A stretch of 64,000 nt of DNA, from positions 186,001 to 250,000 of the forward strand of contig CAJNDS010002618.1 in the NCBI GenBank assembly GCA_905221605.1, given 5' to 3'. The first letter of the stretch is position 1. Each line of letters opens with the position of its first letter. Shown here in pieces: positions 27,647-39,700 of this stretch. The notes under the pieces were generated by a model. It was not told where the DNA came from and did not search any database. It saw nothing but the letters and a program-made list of their open reading frames with translations. Source of the DNA: Symbiodinium natans (lineage: Eukaryota > Sar > Dinophyceae > Suessiales > Symbiodiniaceae). The position numbers and the translations under genes are program-made.

Positions 27647-30600
27647 CTGCAAAACGCCACAAAACAAGTGAATGCCACATGCAATTCTGCTAAGGTTTTA
27701 CGTCAGCTGAGAGCCATATATCTCCCTGTCACCTGGATCATGGCCTGGTCCAGGTTTTGCCTCTGCAAGTGTCCACCAAACACAGCAGCCACCAAGACGG
27801 CTTTGGAAGCTCAAGATCTTGCTTTGTTGAATTTTGCATCTCTTTCAGTTCTATGGTGACATACATCACGTACTGCAGCACACCATCATGCCTCCCCCGC
27901 CATTTTGGCACCGGTGGGAAGCGAGTCGAGACCTGTCTAGGCTTTTGCCGCACCGCTCTCGGTTCGACTGTCCCAGCGCCTTCGAAGCTTGTACGCCTGG
28001 TGCACCAATTGCCCGTTTTCAAAATACGAAGCACGTCACTGCATGCCGACGTTTGCCCGCCTCCAAGGCCATCCAATGTCGCCAACATAAGGCATTGCGT
28101 TTCAGTCAGAGGCTCTACGATACGCTCATGTTGGACTTGGATTGGGGTGTGGGACAGTGCGAAAGTCCAGTCTGCAGAGTTTGATTGCCTACGACGACAT
28201 CATGGGACCTATCATACAAAGCACAGGCATTTGGCGGGTTTTGTGTAACCGACCTGTTCCAATCTGTGACGCTCTCCACACCCCATCTGCACAGATTTGC
28301 CTTGACAAGGCTGCGCTCCGCCACGGACAAATGCGCTTCAACTTTGCGGCAAGGCTACAGCAGGGCTACGCAAGAATCCACACAGCATCACACAGCTAGA
28401 CTGAGCCACATCACTTGCACCACCCAGCATTCCCGAAGCGCACAACCAAAAGCCGTGTCACTCCGTGGGCTACCAAGGCACAAACCTCTCTGAAGATCTC
28501 GAACCGCCTCGAGTATGGCCCCAGAGGGTATGTAGCACACCCGTGCCTACCCTCTCGCCCTGTGAGTGAGCGGCCTGTGAGACCAACCGTAGTGTAAACT
28601 TTCCTTGTACATATACAGCCTGAAGCTATCCATGTGCCGCAGCGAAATGTCTTCCGTCGACATCTCCGAATCTCCGATTCGGAAGCCGATCTGCAACAAG
28701 CGATCACCAAATGTGATACCCGTTGGAAGGCCAAAAGGATGATGGCGTGAAGCAGGCTACAAATCGCGACGACTGCGGGATGAGGAGCGCGCGTCAGCAC
28801 GGATCTGTCCAGAACTCCCGCTGCTGTGAGAAGCGTGTTGGTAGCTTCCTTGCCCTCCGAAGCACGGCTGTCCGGATCTGGGAGTACTTCACCAGCATCG
28901 TACATCACAGCCATGTGGCCGCCGAGCTTTGTGTGAGGCGCTAGTCCGCTAGTCGCCCATCTGCAAGAAGTTCTCACCTGTGGTGATGCTAAGGAAAATG
29001 CCCATGATCCGACAGCAAAGCCAATGCTGCGAATACCGATCGTTCAATGTCCCATATGGAGTGAAGATTTGAATGGCCTAAATATAAAAAAAACACGACG
29101 CAAGAGACTTTTGCTCTCAAAATCGTTTATTAAGTAGGCAACCTGATGCGATGCTCTCCTACGATCTCCGGTCCCCGATTGCACCGAAAGACCTCGAAAA
29201 GAGCTTCAAAAGCTAAAACCGACAGAAAGGCTCCATGTACTCCCCAAAGGAAAACCCTACCACACCCAAGAATCAATCTCTCAAATTTTGTAGACTTTTT
29301 GTTCACAACAATGAAATCAAACTCAAGGTGAGCCGTCAGTTCATCAACGCAACGTAGCGAGCAAAATGTGTGGACCATAAGGTTACGTGCGCACTAGGCT
29401 TCCAAATTAAATCAAGAGAGAGAGGTTGGTTCAAGAATGCGTCCACGACATTTGGCCGGAACGAACTATACAATAGGTGTTCAAGGACTTGTACAACCTG
29501 TGTTACAAGTCAAAATTGAGTCAACTCTCGTTATTGAAGATTCGTTTTTTTTCGCATTGATTATGATGAAGCCATTATCTTATATCGCTCGCCAAAACCA
29601 CAGAACAGAACGATCCATGTACTTCTTTTGAAGTCTTTACCGAAGATCGATTTGTGATTTTCCCAAAAAGATACTCTGCCTTCACAGGAATCGATTACAT
29701 GCCTGATAGATTACTCTTCATACAATTAAGGATTTACGACTGTTCTCCCAAAGGCGAAACGGAGCGTCATCGCCCGTGGGGTGACATGCTTACACTCCGC
29801 CTCGGTTTGGAGGCCTCCTGTCTACAAGCGTCCAAACCTTCATTGAAAATCTTTACATCAAATCCACTGCAAACTAACTTGAAGAAGTATAGAGCCAACC
29901 AAGACACTCCGAAGACCAGGCATCCGATCAAACACCTCAAGGTGAAAATCACTGTTGACATGAACTCCTCATCGGCGAAGACGATTGTAGACCATGCTAG
30001 GCGTTGTGCAACGCCTCTCCCACTGCGGAAATCGGTCCGGGTACGTGTCACAACATCGATGCTGGTCCCTGCTCACAAACCTCAAGCCTCAAGCATTCCG
30101 AGATGCTATTCGCTCTCCAGACGACATCGCAATGAATCGTTGACTTCGCACAAAGGTGACAACCAAGGACCCACCCGATTTGGATCGATGTCCTGCTTCG
30201 CCTCGCTCGGCGGCCTGCCCAGTCAGCGTTTCTGTGAAAAGCAGAGCACTCGCGCAGTTCCTTTTCGCAAGTCGCACTTGAGCCAAACACCGTGGTGTTC
30301 AGCTGGACTGTCCAATGTCAGCAGAAAGCTCTCTCCAAGAGCTACGCAAAACCTTTGGGGATTGCTTCAGGACTTCAAGTCTGTCTCAAAACCAACAGCA
30401 TGCACTCACCATGCCTCAGTCAGGTTCCCAACGCACACGTAACGGTACGGACGACGTGGGCATGCACACGGAGTGAGTAACTGCAAAGGTCTGTCCCTCA
30501 GAGCTTCACACGCACTGCTTCAAGGCTTTGCACAGCAAGCTCAGTGCTCTCCAAACTCATCACTGGGAACTGAACCAAACGTCACGCCATGCCAAAACAA

Positions 30601-30911
30601 GTTCTTGCCATGCCAACACAAAGCTATGCACAAAACACATGCTCTTGCAAAGACATGCCACTGTAAGACAGCTTCTGTACTGCCAACAACTAGGCACACC
30701 AAGGAAAGCGTAAACTTTTAACACCCCCTCATGCCTATTGCGCAGCAGGTCAGTCCTTTCTCCCTCCTATCGAAGACTTCTCCTGGCTTCTTTCACCAGG
30801 GTGACGCCTAAGCTTCTCGGGTAGATGCCAGTTTCTGCGACACTGGCGGCACTTACGTGTTCGTGGTCTCCTGGACAAACGAAGCGGGAGAGGGACCAAA
30901 CAAAGCTCGCA

Positions 30912-32522
30912 CTAGAGCTCACAAACCACCAATGTTTGAGGATTCTCTACCTCTCTCTTCGAAGCAACACCTATCCGAGACCTATCCACAACAAACTCGT
31001 GAGAAAGGCCCAAACTCTTCGCAGTTGTCTGGTAAACCGTTTCTCCCAACAAACCTGACCCTTTAGGCCATTCGTGAGATAGAAGGAGTCTCTCATGTCC
31101 TGCACAGTCCTTAAAGACCGCACGAATGCGACGCCAAGACAGTTTGTGGACCTTCAAGCAAGCTCTCCAGCGCTCGTGGTTCCCTTCCTCACAACAGAGC
31201 TCCAGGACTACGAAGGTGGCCTCACCGGAAGCTACGCGGGACGCCGCTTCTTTCCACGAACTCGGTACCTCGAGAATTTCTCTCTCTACTTCGCGTTCGT
31301 TGGGCTCTTGAAAGGTGACCTTAGGAGGACGTATCTCCACGGTCGCTTTGGAGGTTTCGGACCAAGCTTCTGGCTCATTCACCAGCCCGCAAGCTTCGTA
31401 CATTGTCTGAAGGTTTTCCGATAAATCCTCCCTGGGATGTGTTCAAGACTTAGACGCTCTTTGGCTACCAACTGCGGCAAGAATGCTGCCCGGAGCTCGA
31501 TGTGCCGCACCTTACGAAGAAGCGTTCCCATCTGAGCTATGGAAAGGGCGGACTCTGAGTCCCCATACGCGTGCAGCTTATGCTTACCTTCTTCAGTCCC
31601 TTCAGGCATTCCTTCTACCATGGTCTGGACAAGAAGACTGATACACAAACCTTCACGGGCGATTTCGGTGAGAGCGGCTAGCTCAGCTGAAGATAATGCA
31701 ATCGTGGCTTGCTTTCGGCTAAACGTCTTAAGGGCGCAGTTATTCCAGGTGACTATTCCTCCACTCACAGAGTTCAGACCCCAACTTGCGTCAACGAAAC
31801 ACGATACCGACTCAACGCCCTGGTCCCCAAATCAGCAAATCGTCTACGTAGAACAAAACGATCACTAACCCTTTCTTCGGGTCCAAGATCTGCTGGAAAT
31901 CCTGTTTCTCCAAATGGGCAGATAGCTCTTTGTACCAAGAAAGAGGGGCACTCCTTGACTCCTTAAGCCATGCATGACTCTAAAAAGCTTCAAGAAGACT
32001 CGCTCTTGTGTTTTTCCGAGTGTGATGTTTGTTGGCAACTGCACAAACTCCGGCCTCGCAATTGCAGCACGCATAAACGCGACCGACACATCACACGACA
32101 ACACGGACCCTTTACGGCAAAACATCGCAAGAAGAAGCCTCAGTCCTTCCAAGCTCGTAGTAGGGGAATAGATTCCTTCGGCAAGCGTCGTTCCGCCCAT
32201 GGCGGCGAAGTCACGTACGACAAGCCTAGAGCGACACAGTCCCGGTTTCTTGACCGTATTTACCCATCGACTGGATAAGACTCTTCGTCCGCTCTCTTTA
32301 GCCAGTCTACGAGCCTCACGCTCTGACACTACCTCTCCTACTTTGAAGGACTCGAGCTCTTCAAGTTCCAATTTCATCGAAGCATAAAGCAACGCAGGAT
32401 CCAACTTCTCCCCAGAGGTCTCCGAAACAGCGTCCCTCGGAACTCTGCACGTTATCCTCTTCCCACCGAAAGCAAGCTCAAATCTCGAAGATGCTTCCCG
32501 ACTCGCGGCCCTGCAATCAGGT
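30912..32522 (-). pseudogene. Decayed copia element (Copia-3), RT/RNase H part
   Basis: Minus-strand pieces in changing frames show a copia RT and RNase H. From 32522 the frame reads ...FELAFGGKRITC, then the RT N-terminal part (SSRWVNTVKKPG, SCDVSVAFMRAAI) to about 31990. The next part is in another frame (LSWYKELSAHLEK ... FYVDDLLIWGPGR) and ends at a stop near 31818, so YVDD is frameshifted away from its N-terminal half. RNase H follows at 31379-31768 (IALSSAELAALTEIA, AYGDSESALS). After another shift a C-terminal extension runs at 30912-31403. Copia-2 separates this part from the integrase part at 42001 and above. Confidence 0.78.
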
Positions 32523-32523
32523 C

Positions 32524-33356
32524 TGTCGGTTATGACCCGGGAAGGGTGTGAGTGCTGCTGGTGTCGTAGGATGTGCTGGTATGTGGAGTGGCTCTGGACT
32601 TCCTGTGGTGTCGGTCACAGGACTGAAATGATCGGGATATGTGATGGCTCTTATTCGAGGGGTCTAAGGAGATGGGAGTCCCTCCTCATCTATGTTCATG
32701 GCCCCCGAGGCCTTTCAAGTCCTGACGAGACCTCTCGCCTACCCTGAACCTAATAGGGAACAGAGGAAACCACACAACCAATCCCACACAGGGTCCTACA
32801 CTGGGGCCGGTGCCCTGAAGCCCTGAACAGTAGGGTGTTGGGCTACAACAGATGACAAGCAAGTAGGATGGGATTAAGGTTAACCCAACCCTTCGTGTCT
32901 TGTCCCACCTGGAGAACGAGATGAAGTTTATATGATGGAGTCGAGATAATGAGATGTTAAATGGAAATGCCAATGCCCACGTGCAGTAAGTGTTGCTGCT
33001 GCAGCTGTTGGTGCTGCTGCTGCTGCAACCTTCTTTCCAAACAAATCCCAAATGTCGTCCTCTGAAACTCTCGCCAAAACAGCCAGCTTCTGCCAGCACA
33101 CAAATACAGCAACGACAAGGTCTTCTTGATGCCCTTGATGCAATAAAGTTGCAAGTATGTCTGAATGTGCAAGCTGTTGCTGCAGCTGCTTGTCGCTCAG
33201 CTCTGAAGAGCAATGTCAAGTCCCTCGAAACTCCAAGGAGAACCCAAAGATTAAAGGGATCCCTTGCGCTCACACTCTTTTGTTCTTGAGCCAATTCATG
33301 CATCCAACGCATGTCTTCGCATGACTGAACATGGAGTATCTGGCATGTTTCAAACA
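32524..33356 (-). repeat. 3' LTR of Copia-2 (833 bp)
   Basis: It pairs with 41168-42000. Differences seen are ggtctaagg/ggtcgaagg, gaatgtgc/gaatgcgc and gggatccc/gggacccc. A CTG/CAG-rich trinucleotide patch lies at about 32994-33030. Confidence 0.9.
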
Positions 33357-33370
33357 CTCCTCCTCTCCAG
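33357..33370 (-). promoter_or_regulatory. Polypurine tract of Copia-2
   Basis: Next to the 3' LTR the minus strand reads GGAGAGGAGGAG immediately before TGTTTGAAAC, the expected plus-strand primer position. Confidence 0.75.
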
Positions 33371-33705
33371 GAGTTCATAGCCCATGAGGACTGGAACTGC
33401 ATCTGTGCCAGATCTCCTTGCTCCAAAATGTGCTGCCCCAAAATGTGTGTGACACCACGGGCATACACCACGAGCTAGTGTGAGCTACTAGGCGCTTTTC
33501 TCAGGACAGGAACAACAGCTTATGGCAACAACTGCTCTTGCCCCGAAAGAGCCATACGATATTTCCTTTTTCGAGGTCTTGATGTTTCTTGGTCTCAGTA
33601 GACTTGACATCACTGCGCCTTGAGACTACCCTACCCGAATACTGGACTATTCCTTCGGTACCATGGGATATTGGGTAGCATCATGGCTCTATGTACACGA
33701 CCTGA

Positions 33706-36700
33706 TCAAGAATTGGCGTTCGATTTCTTCGCCTCATACATTCCCAACAACTCTCGAGCCTTGCATAAAGCGGTGCAAGCCAACACTTTCGTCAGGCCAT
33801 CTGCAGGTAACTCCTTTCCAGAGCAGTGTTCCAGCTTGGTCTTGGAGGCTTCAAGATGATCTCGAACATATGCACACCGAAGGGCATAGTGCCGCGTTCT
33901 TTGGTCTTCAGTGTGGTACCCTGGATCAGTTAGCTGCAAGATTGAGGCAACGTTGTCTCCTCGAAGCTGATGTTCAAAGTGTTTCCCCGCAATGCTTTGG
34001 ATGATACTCTGTGTCTTGCATCCCATCTGCAAAGCACTTCCAAGAGCGTCAAGTTCTGCCTCCGCTGGCGAAAACGCTGTAAGCGTCTGACGCTGGCTGC
34101 GCCATGCGATCAAGTGACCCCCCCAATGCACTGTTATCCCTGTACGAGACTTGCTCCCACCGGGTGCCCAGGAAGCATCACTGCAAGTCGTGACCTCATC
34201 ACAGCTTCCGACAGCATATCTAATGCCCCAATACTGAGTGTATTTAACATGTCGCCAAATGCCTTTGGTTACACGTAATGCTTCAGGCCTTGTACGCAAG
34301 CTGAGCCATAAAAGTGCTCCAACCTGACTCTGTGCCTCATGAAGTTGTTTCGCATGCTGGGTATCCTTGATCTGCATCTCCATCTGTCCCTCGTGCAAAG
34401 TAGGTAGGCTTTTCGAGCCATGTAGGGTATGCCACCCCCGAGATTTCAGCTCTGCGCCCACCCATGCCTCCTGGGTAAGGAACAGTGCTCCGTCTTGTAG
34501 CCGGCGAATTTGGATGCCTAAAAATGTGGCTTCCTGTACCACTGGAACATTGACATCTGCAATCCGAATCGTTTGGCCAGCCTTGAGGCCAATTTTCTCG
34601 TTGACAAGGATAGCTTGAAGTTTCGTGTCCCAAATGCCTTTTATTAGGCTCGCAACCCTCATCATGATCTCCCTTTCCCCGGCGAGTAGTCCATCGTCGA
34701 CATACATCGCAAGGACGCCCAGGATCTTGTTGTGGTTGTCAGCCTGGACAATTTTCCACAATCCTGCGCTGATGTCCCATGGAAGAAGTTTCAGGTCGCC
34801 CAACGCATCGCCCTTGCCAGCCTTCAAGATAGCATTGTCCAACTTCGCATCTCTGGTTTTCTCCCAGGCCTTGGGAGCTGCTCGTAGACCGTACACAGCC
34901 TTTCTCACCACCCAAAGTTCATCATCATCCATCTTCATGATCTTTTTCACGATGGGTGGAGGACGGAGCAGGATTACCTCAGAGTCATCCAGATCTGCAT
35001 TCAAAAAAGCTGTCACGATGTCCATAAACGCGCATCCCCATGAAGGATTCTGTGCCACCAAACTGACAATCGCCCGTATCGCTTCCGGTGGAATGTTGCT
35101 GGACTTGAATCTTGTGTCCCCACGTCGAACATCATAGTCAAAGTTTCCACAAGCAACCATGCGCACTTTCGCCTGAAAGGTTTCGGGATCATCCAACTTC
35201 ACAGGTGGTATCTTGCCATCTGGACCAGGGATTCCATCCGGTTTTGCCTTTATCACCAACTTCGAAGGCAATGTCTTTGGCAACGGATCATGTGGGCTGA
35301 GCCCTAAAGTCTTCCTCAAGTCTTTGGCCTTTACCTTCTGCAAAGCTTCCTTAGTATCAAACATGGTTGTCAGCTCCTTCTCAAGCCCCTTTCTCCACTT
35401 TTCTTGTAGATGTTGAGGCCCTTCTGTGAAAACACGCCCATCAAGATGCACATCGTCTTCGGCTTCAGCTTCATCAGCTCCTGCAGTAGCAAGTGCTCGG
35501 GCCTCGGCCTTGTAAGCTTCTTTTTCAGCATCTGCACTCCAAACATGGTACTTTAGCTTGTGTTTGCCTGTTTCAGGGGTTCGCTGTTCCGATACATCCA
35601 CTGACTTCACAGCCTGTGCCACGATTGGATATCCTTCCAGAGGGCTCTGACCAAGTGATTGCTCTTCGACGGTTAGCAGTCCTAAGTCAATACTCAAGTC
35701 TCGGATTGCATCTGCGTTGTGCGCTTCACCTCTATCAGAAATCCACACGAGGTCTCCAGAAGTCGTCTCGAAGGTGTGCCACTGACGATCCCTCTCACGG
35801 ATCACTGCCGGCAATCTGGCCAAGATAACGATGTCCCGACCGTTTCTCCTTACTTGAACCCGTGCCCCATGCGTTGCGCGCGAATCTCGTGCCAGGAAAG
35901 TTCCTTCTTCAGCCCGAGCCTCCAGGGGTGCTGGATCGATCACCTTCACCGCCACACGGGAGCCAGGATATGGTAAGGTTCCTTGCCATGCCACACCAAG
36001 AGATGTATCACGATATCGAAGTGCTGCTTCTTGAAAGTAAAGTGGCCAGTATCTGTGAGGCGCCTGACCTTTCACGATGAACTCACGAACCGACTGCTTC
36101 AAAATTCCGACAAAGCGTTCTGCAAGCCCATTTCCTGCCGGGTCGTGGCCGCAGGTGGTTGTCTGAAACACACCCGCATCGTTGAGATGTTTCACGACTC
36201 GCCCTGCCAAAAATTCCTTGGCCCTATCTGAGTGGATCCTGACCACCTCGCGGAACCCTGCAAGTGCAGATATCTCAGTCATGATGGAGTTAATTCCTTC
36301 CAGCACATCACTCCAAAATCGTCGTTGAAGAGCGCGTACGAAGGGCAGAGTCGTCGCATCTTTAGTTCGCAGTACAGCGATCAAGATATACTTCGAGCTG
36401 TCATACCCATCCCGGTATGGACCTGCCAGATCAATGGAGAGTACGCCAGATGATAGGTCTCCCGGCTTGATCTTTCGATGCGGCCTTTTGACTCCACGGG
36501 TTCTGTAGTCGTCCATTTCATGGTTTGCCACATTCTTCGTCGACTTCTTGCCTTCTTCAGCTGCAACGGGGCCTCGTTCAAGATCATCCTTTGCCTTCTC
36601 GTGGTCATCCAGTGAAGGACACGCATCCGGGTCTGGCAATGAGAGTTCATATTCGAGCTCCAGAGGATCAAGAGAAGTGCCTGCATTTCCAGCACACGCA

Positions 36701-39700
36701 GAAGAATAGGCCTCAGGCACGGGGACCTCGAGATCGGAAGTTGTGCGCGCATCCGGCAGCTGCCAGTTTGAAAAGCAAGGGCCATGGGCGCTTTCTACCT
36801 CTCTCTCTCTTTCGCAACCCTGAAATTCATCCCCACAACAAACCAAATCCTGTCCGACATCATTCCCATACGGGCTCCCTGAACACCCTGAAGTCCGAGG
36901 GACCCTGTTGCAGATGTTGTTGCTGTGTGCTTCAGGCTGCTTGCGCTGTTCATCTTCCGCTCTGCTGATGCTCCTTCCCGTCGAGTCACGGAAACATGTA
37001 AAGCCAACGTCATCAAGTTGTAGCTGCTGGACTCTGCTCAAGGATGCTGCTCCGCGAGTTGTAAACAAGGTCAGGGCCACTCTTGTTCCCTGCCAAGGAG
37101 CGGTACCATGCCACTTCTTTGGGTTGAAGAGAACTGGATTCCGCTGAGCCGGCATCAGTAGTCCACGTAAAGCCTTCTTATCAGACACCCGTCTGACATG
37201 TTCGCCTTCAGGATGCTCGATCCAAAGGTCACCACCTTTGCACATGCCCTTGTGACTCAAGACCACCAATGCATTCTGACTGCCTTCTGCATTGCCTAAA
37301 TCACGGTGTGGTGCAAAAGCGATGTCCCAACTGATTGAGAAAGATGACCATCGCATGTCAGGAAGTTGCGGATGCATAAACTTGTTGATGACCTTTACCA
37401 GCCATGGTCTGCCCTTTGTGCGATCTGTGATTCCCACATTCGGACCCACTGCAAAAGCTCCAAAAACCCAACATTTCACTTTGTCGTCCTCTCCCTCAAT
37501 GCATGCTCTACGTTTTTTCTGCGGTTCGATGTCTGCCTTCATGATGACCTCAAGCACATCATCGTAGGAAATTGTGGACTGCTCAAACACCTTCCGCGCA
37601 AGATTCTCACCATGCTGTACTGATTCACGATCCTTCGCCCCTTTTGCCTGCGCCTCGCACTCCTCCAGGTCATTCATGGTGATGGCCTGCAAGGTCTGAG
37701 GTTCCTTGATCTCAGCACGAGCACACAGCACGCGTTTCTGTTGTCTGTAAGCCTGTGAAAGCTGTCGGCGCAATGTTGCAAAATCATGCCACTCAAGGTA
37801 GGGAAGGCCATTTTCCACTTTCATGTAGATAACTTCTGCCTCATCTCCCTCTCCCCGAATCAGCTGCGCTCCCGTCATGTTGTCCCACACAAACCTGTAG
37901 CCAAGCTCCACAATCTTGCCGATGGGTGCTATCCACGAATCACTGCCCGGAACGGCAAGCTCGCCATCTCTAGACCTGTAGGATGGAATTGCACTTCCGT
38001 CTGCCAACGTGAGATCCACCTGCATAGATCGCGGCGGCGGATGGTCTTGGGCCGGGCGAATGACTTCGTTAGCACCTGAGTCTGCCAACACCAGATCATG
38101 CTCTGACCCAGTCGTGCAACCCTTTGCAGCACAAGCATGACTCATGTCGCTCTGTGTCGCACTGCGTCTTCTCCTCTGAGGTAAAGTTCCATGTACTGGT
38201 GGATGTCGTACATGCACATGAAACATCTCAGTTGCCTGGGCTCGTCCCTGTGCTGGAGGTTGGTAGTTTACACATGGAAGCGGCGGCGGTACTGTGGGTG
38301 CCTCTGCAGCTGGAGCTCTCGGATCTGTCGATGATGCAGCCTGGTCACACGGAAGTCTTATTGACTGACTGGATGTTGATGCATGTTCCCAAGGACGAAC
38401 AAACGGCATATGTTCACAGGGCACTCGTATCAGTGCCACCAGTCTCTCTCTGCCAGTGTCCTCGTCCATGAGATGTGTTACCACGCAAGGTCGTGCCACA
38501 GCATCGATGCACATCACAAGTGTCCAATCGTATTGGAGCATCACAACGCTGTCCCCGATCGGGATAGCACCAGCCTCATCTGCATCCTCGGTGTCGTGAT
38601 GCAGTATGATCCATGTACCCCAGGTGACTGCATATGGGTTCTCCTCCTCGCGGAAAAGCCTCTCTGCCCTGGTCTGGATGTGATTTGGCCGTGTCCACGC
38701 AACAAAATCCTGCAAAGTTAAGTCAAGTACCCACAAAGGATCATCTCCCCTGCGCTCATCGTCCCCTTCTTCTGCAGAGACATCTGAATCTTCATCAGGG
38801 AAAACTCCTTGTTCAACATCTGACCACTCGGGAGTACTTGCCTCTGCATGCATGGGAATCTCAAACTCCTCACCAGAAAATGCCTGACTGCTGCTCTCCT
38901 CCTCACTCTGCATGCTGCGTGCCATTCTAGCAACACTGGAAGAAACACGGATAGCAGACGCTGTAGGCTTCACTCCGACAAGTTCGGACTCTCCCTCTGC
39001 CGCTGATGCTGAGGATTTGGCCTTTGCCTTTGGTTTCTGCTTCGCCTTCGGATTTGCTGCCTTGTTCGCTTCACCATTGTGCTGGTATCTACACTTGTCG
39101 CCGAACTTGCATTTCCCATTCTTGGCCCATGCAAGACACTCCTGTGTACCAGACTCCTTGGCTGGCGTCGAAACTGGAGCAGCCTTAGGATTCGGTGTCG
39201 TCCTTGGCGCCTGTCCTTGTAGACCATCATGGCTGTAGTGACATCTGTCGCCAAATTTGCACTTCCCGTATTTCTTCATGAACTCACATGACTTCTTCGT
39301 TTCCTTGCCCCCTCTCTTGCCTTTGTCCTTTCCTTTGCCATCGCCTTTGCCCTTCGCAGCTTGAGGATCAGGCTCATGCTGCCTGTTCGCCTTGATGTGC
39401 TCATCAGCGCTGAGCAGCTGCAACTGCTGCTCTATCAGAGTGACCATCTTTTCAACTCCAGCTGCTGTGGGGCGGATGATGTCGGGATCTGTCCGAAGCA
39501 AGCCCAAGAGGGTGCGAAAACGATCATGACGCCGCTCCAAAGTTTGTGCCATCGTACTTAGAGCTTGTAGTTCTTCAAACGGTGCCAACTTTGGAAGTGC
39601 CAGAGCTGTGGCCCTGGTTCTGGCGAGACGCCAGCGTCTAAGAACACTGAGTCCATCCTTTGCTGTCGTAACAGGCCGAAGTGTACGAACGAACGTGTTC

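Larger units (their letters stand above)
22988..30900. other. Region without a confident gene
   Basis: Telomere-like aaaccctaaaccctaac opens the region. Many short ORFs occur on both strands with no recognised domain. A few minus-strand segments look like small exons and are listed separately. Between about 29060 and 29640 the sequence is clearly more AT-rich than its surroundings. Another minus-strand stretch near 28585-28690 reads MSTEDISLRHMDSFRLYMYK without stops and could be an exon, but AG|A rather than AG|G precedes it. Confidence 0.4.

Noticed and set aside
29654-30442. 262-codon plus-strand ORF
   Set aside because: No recognisable motif, Ser/Arg/His/Thr-rich composition, wrong strand for this block; likely chance.
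33286-33300. Spliced-leader-like cttgagccaa in the Copia-2 LTR (also near 41930) and near 30281
   Set aside because: Only 10-11 bases match and they have no position relative to a start codon; expected by chance.
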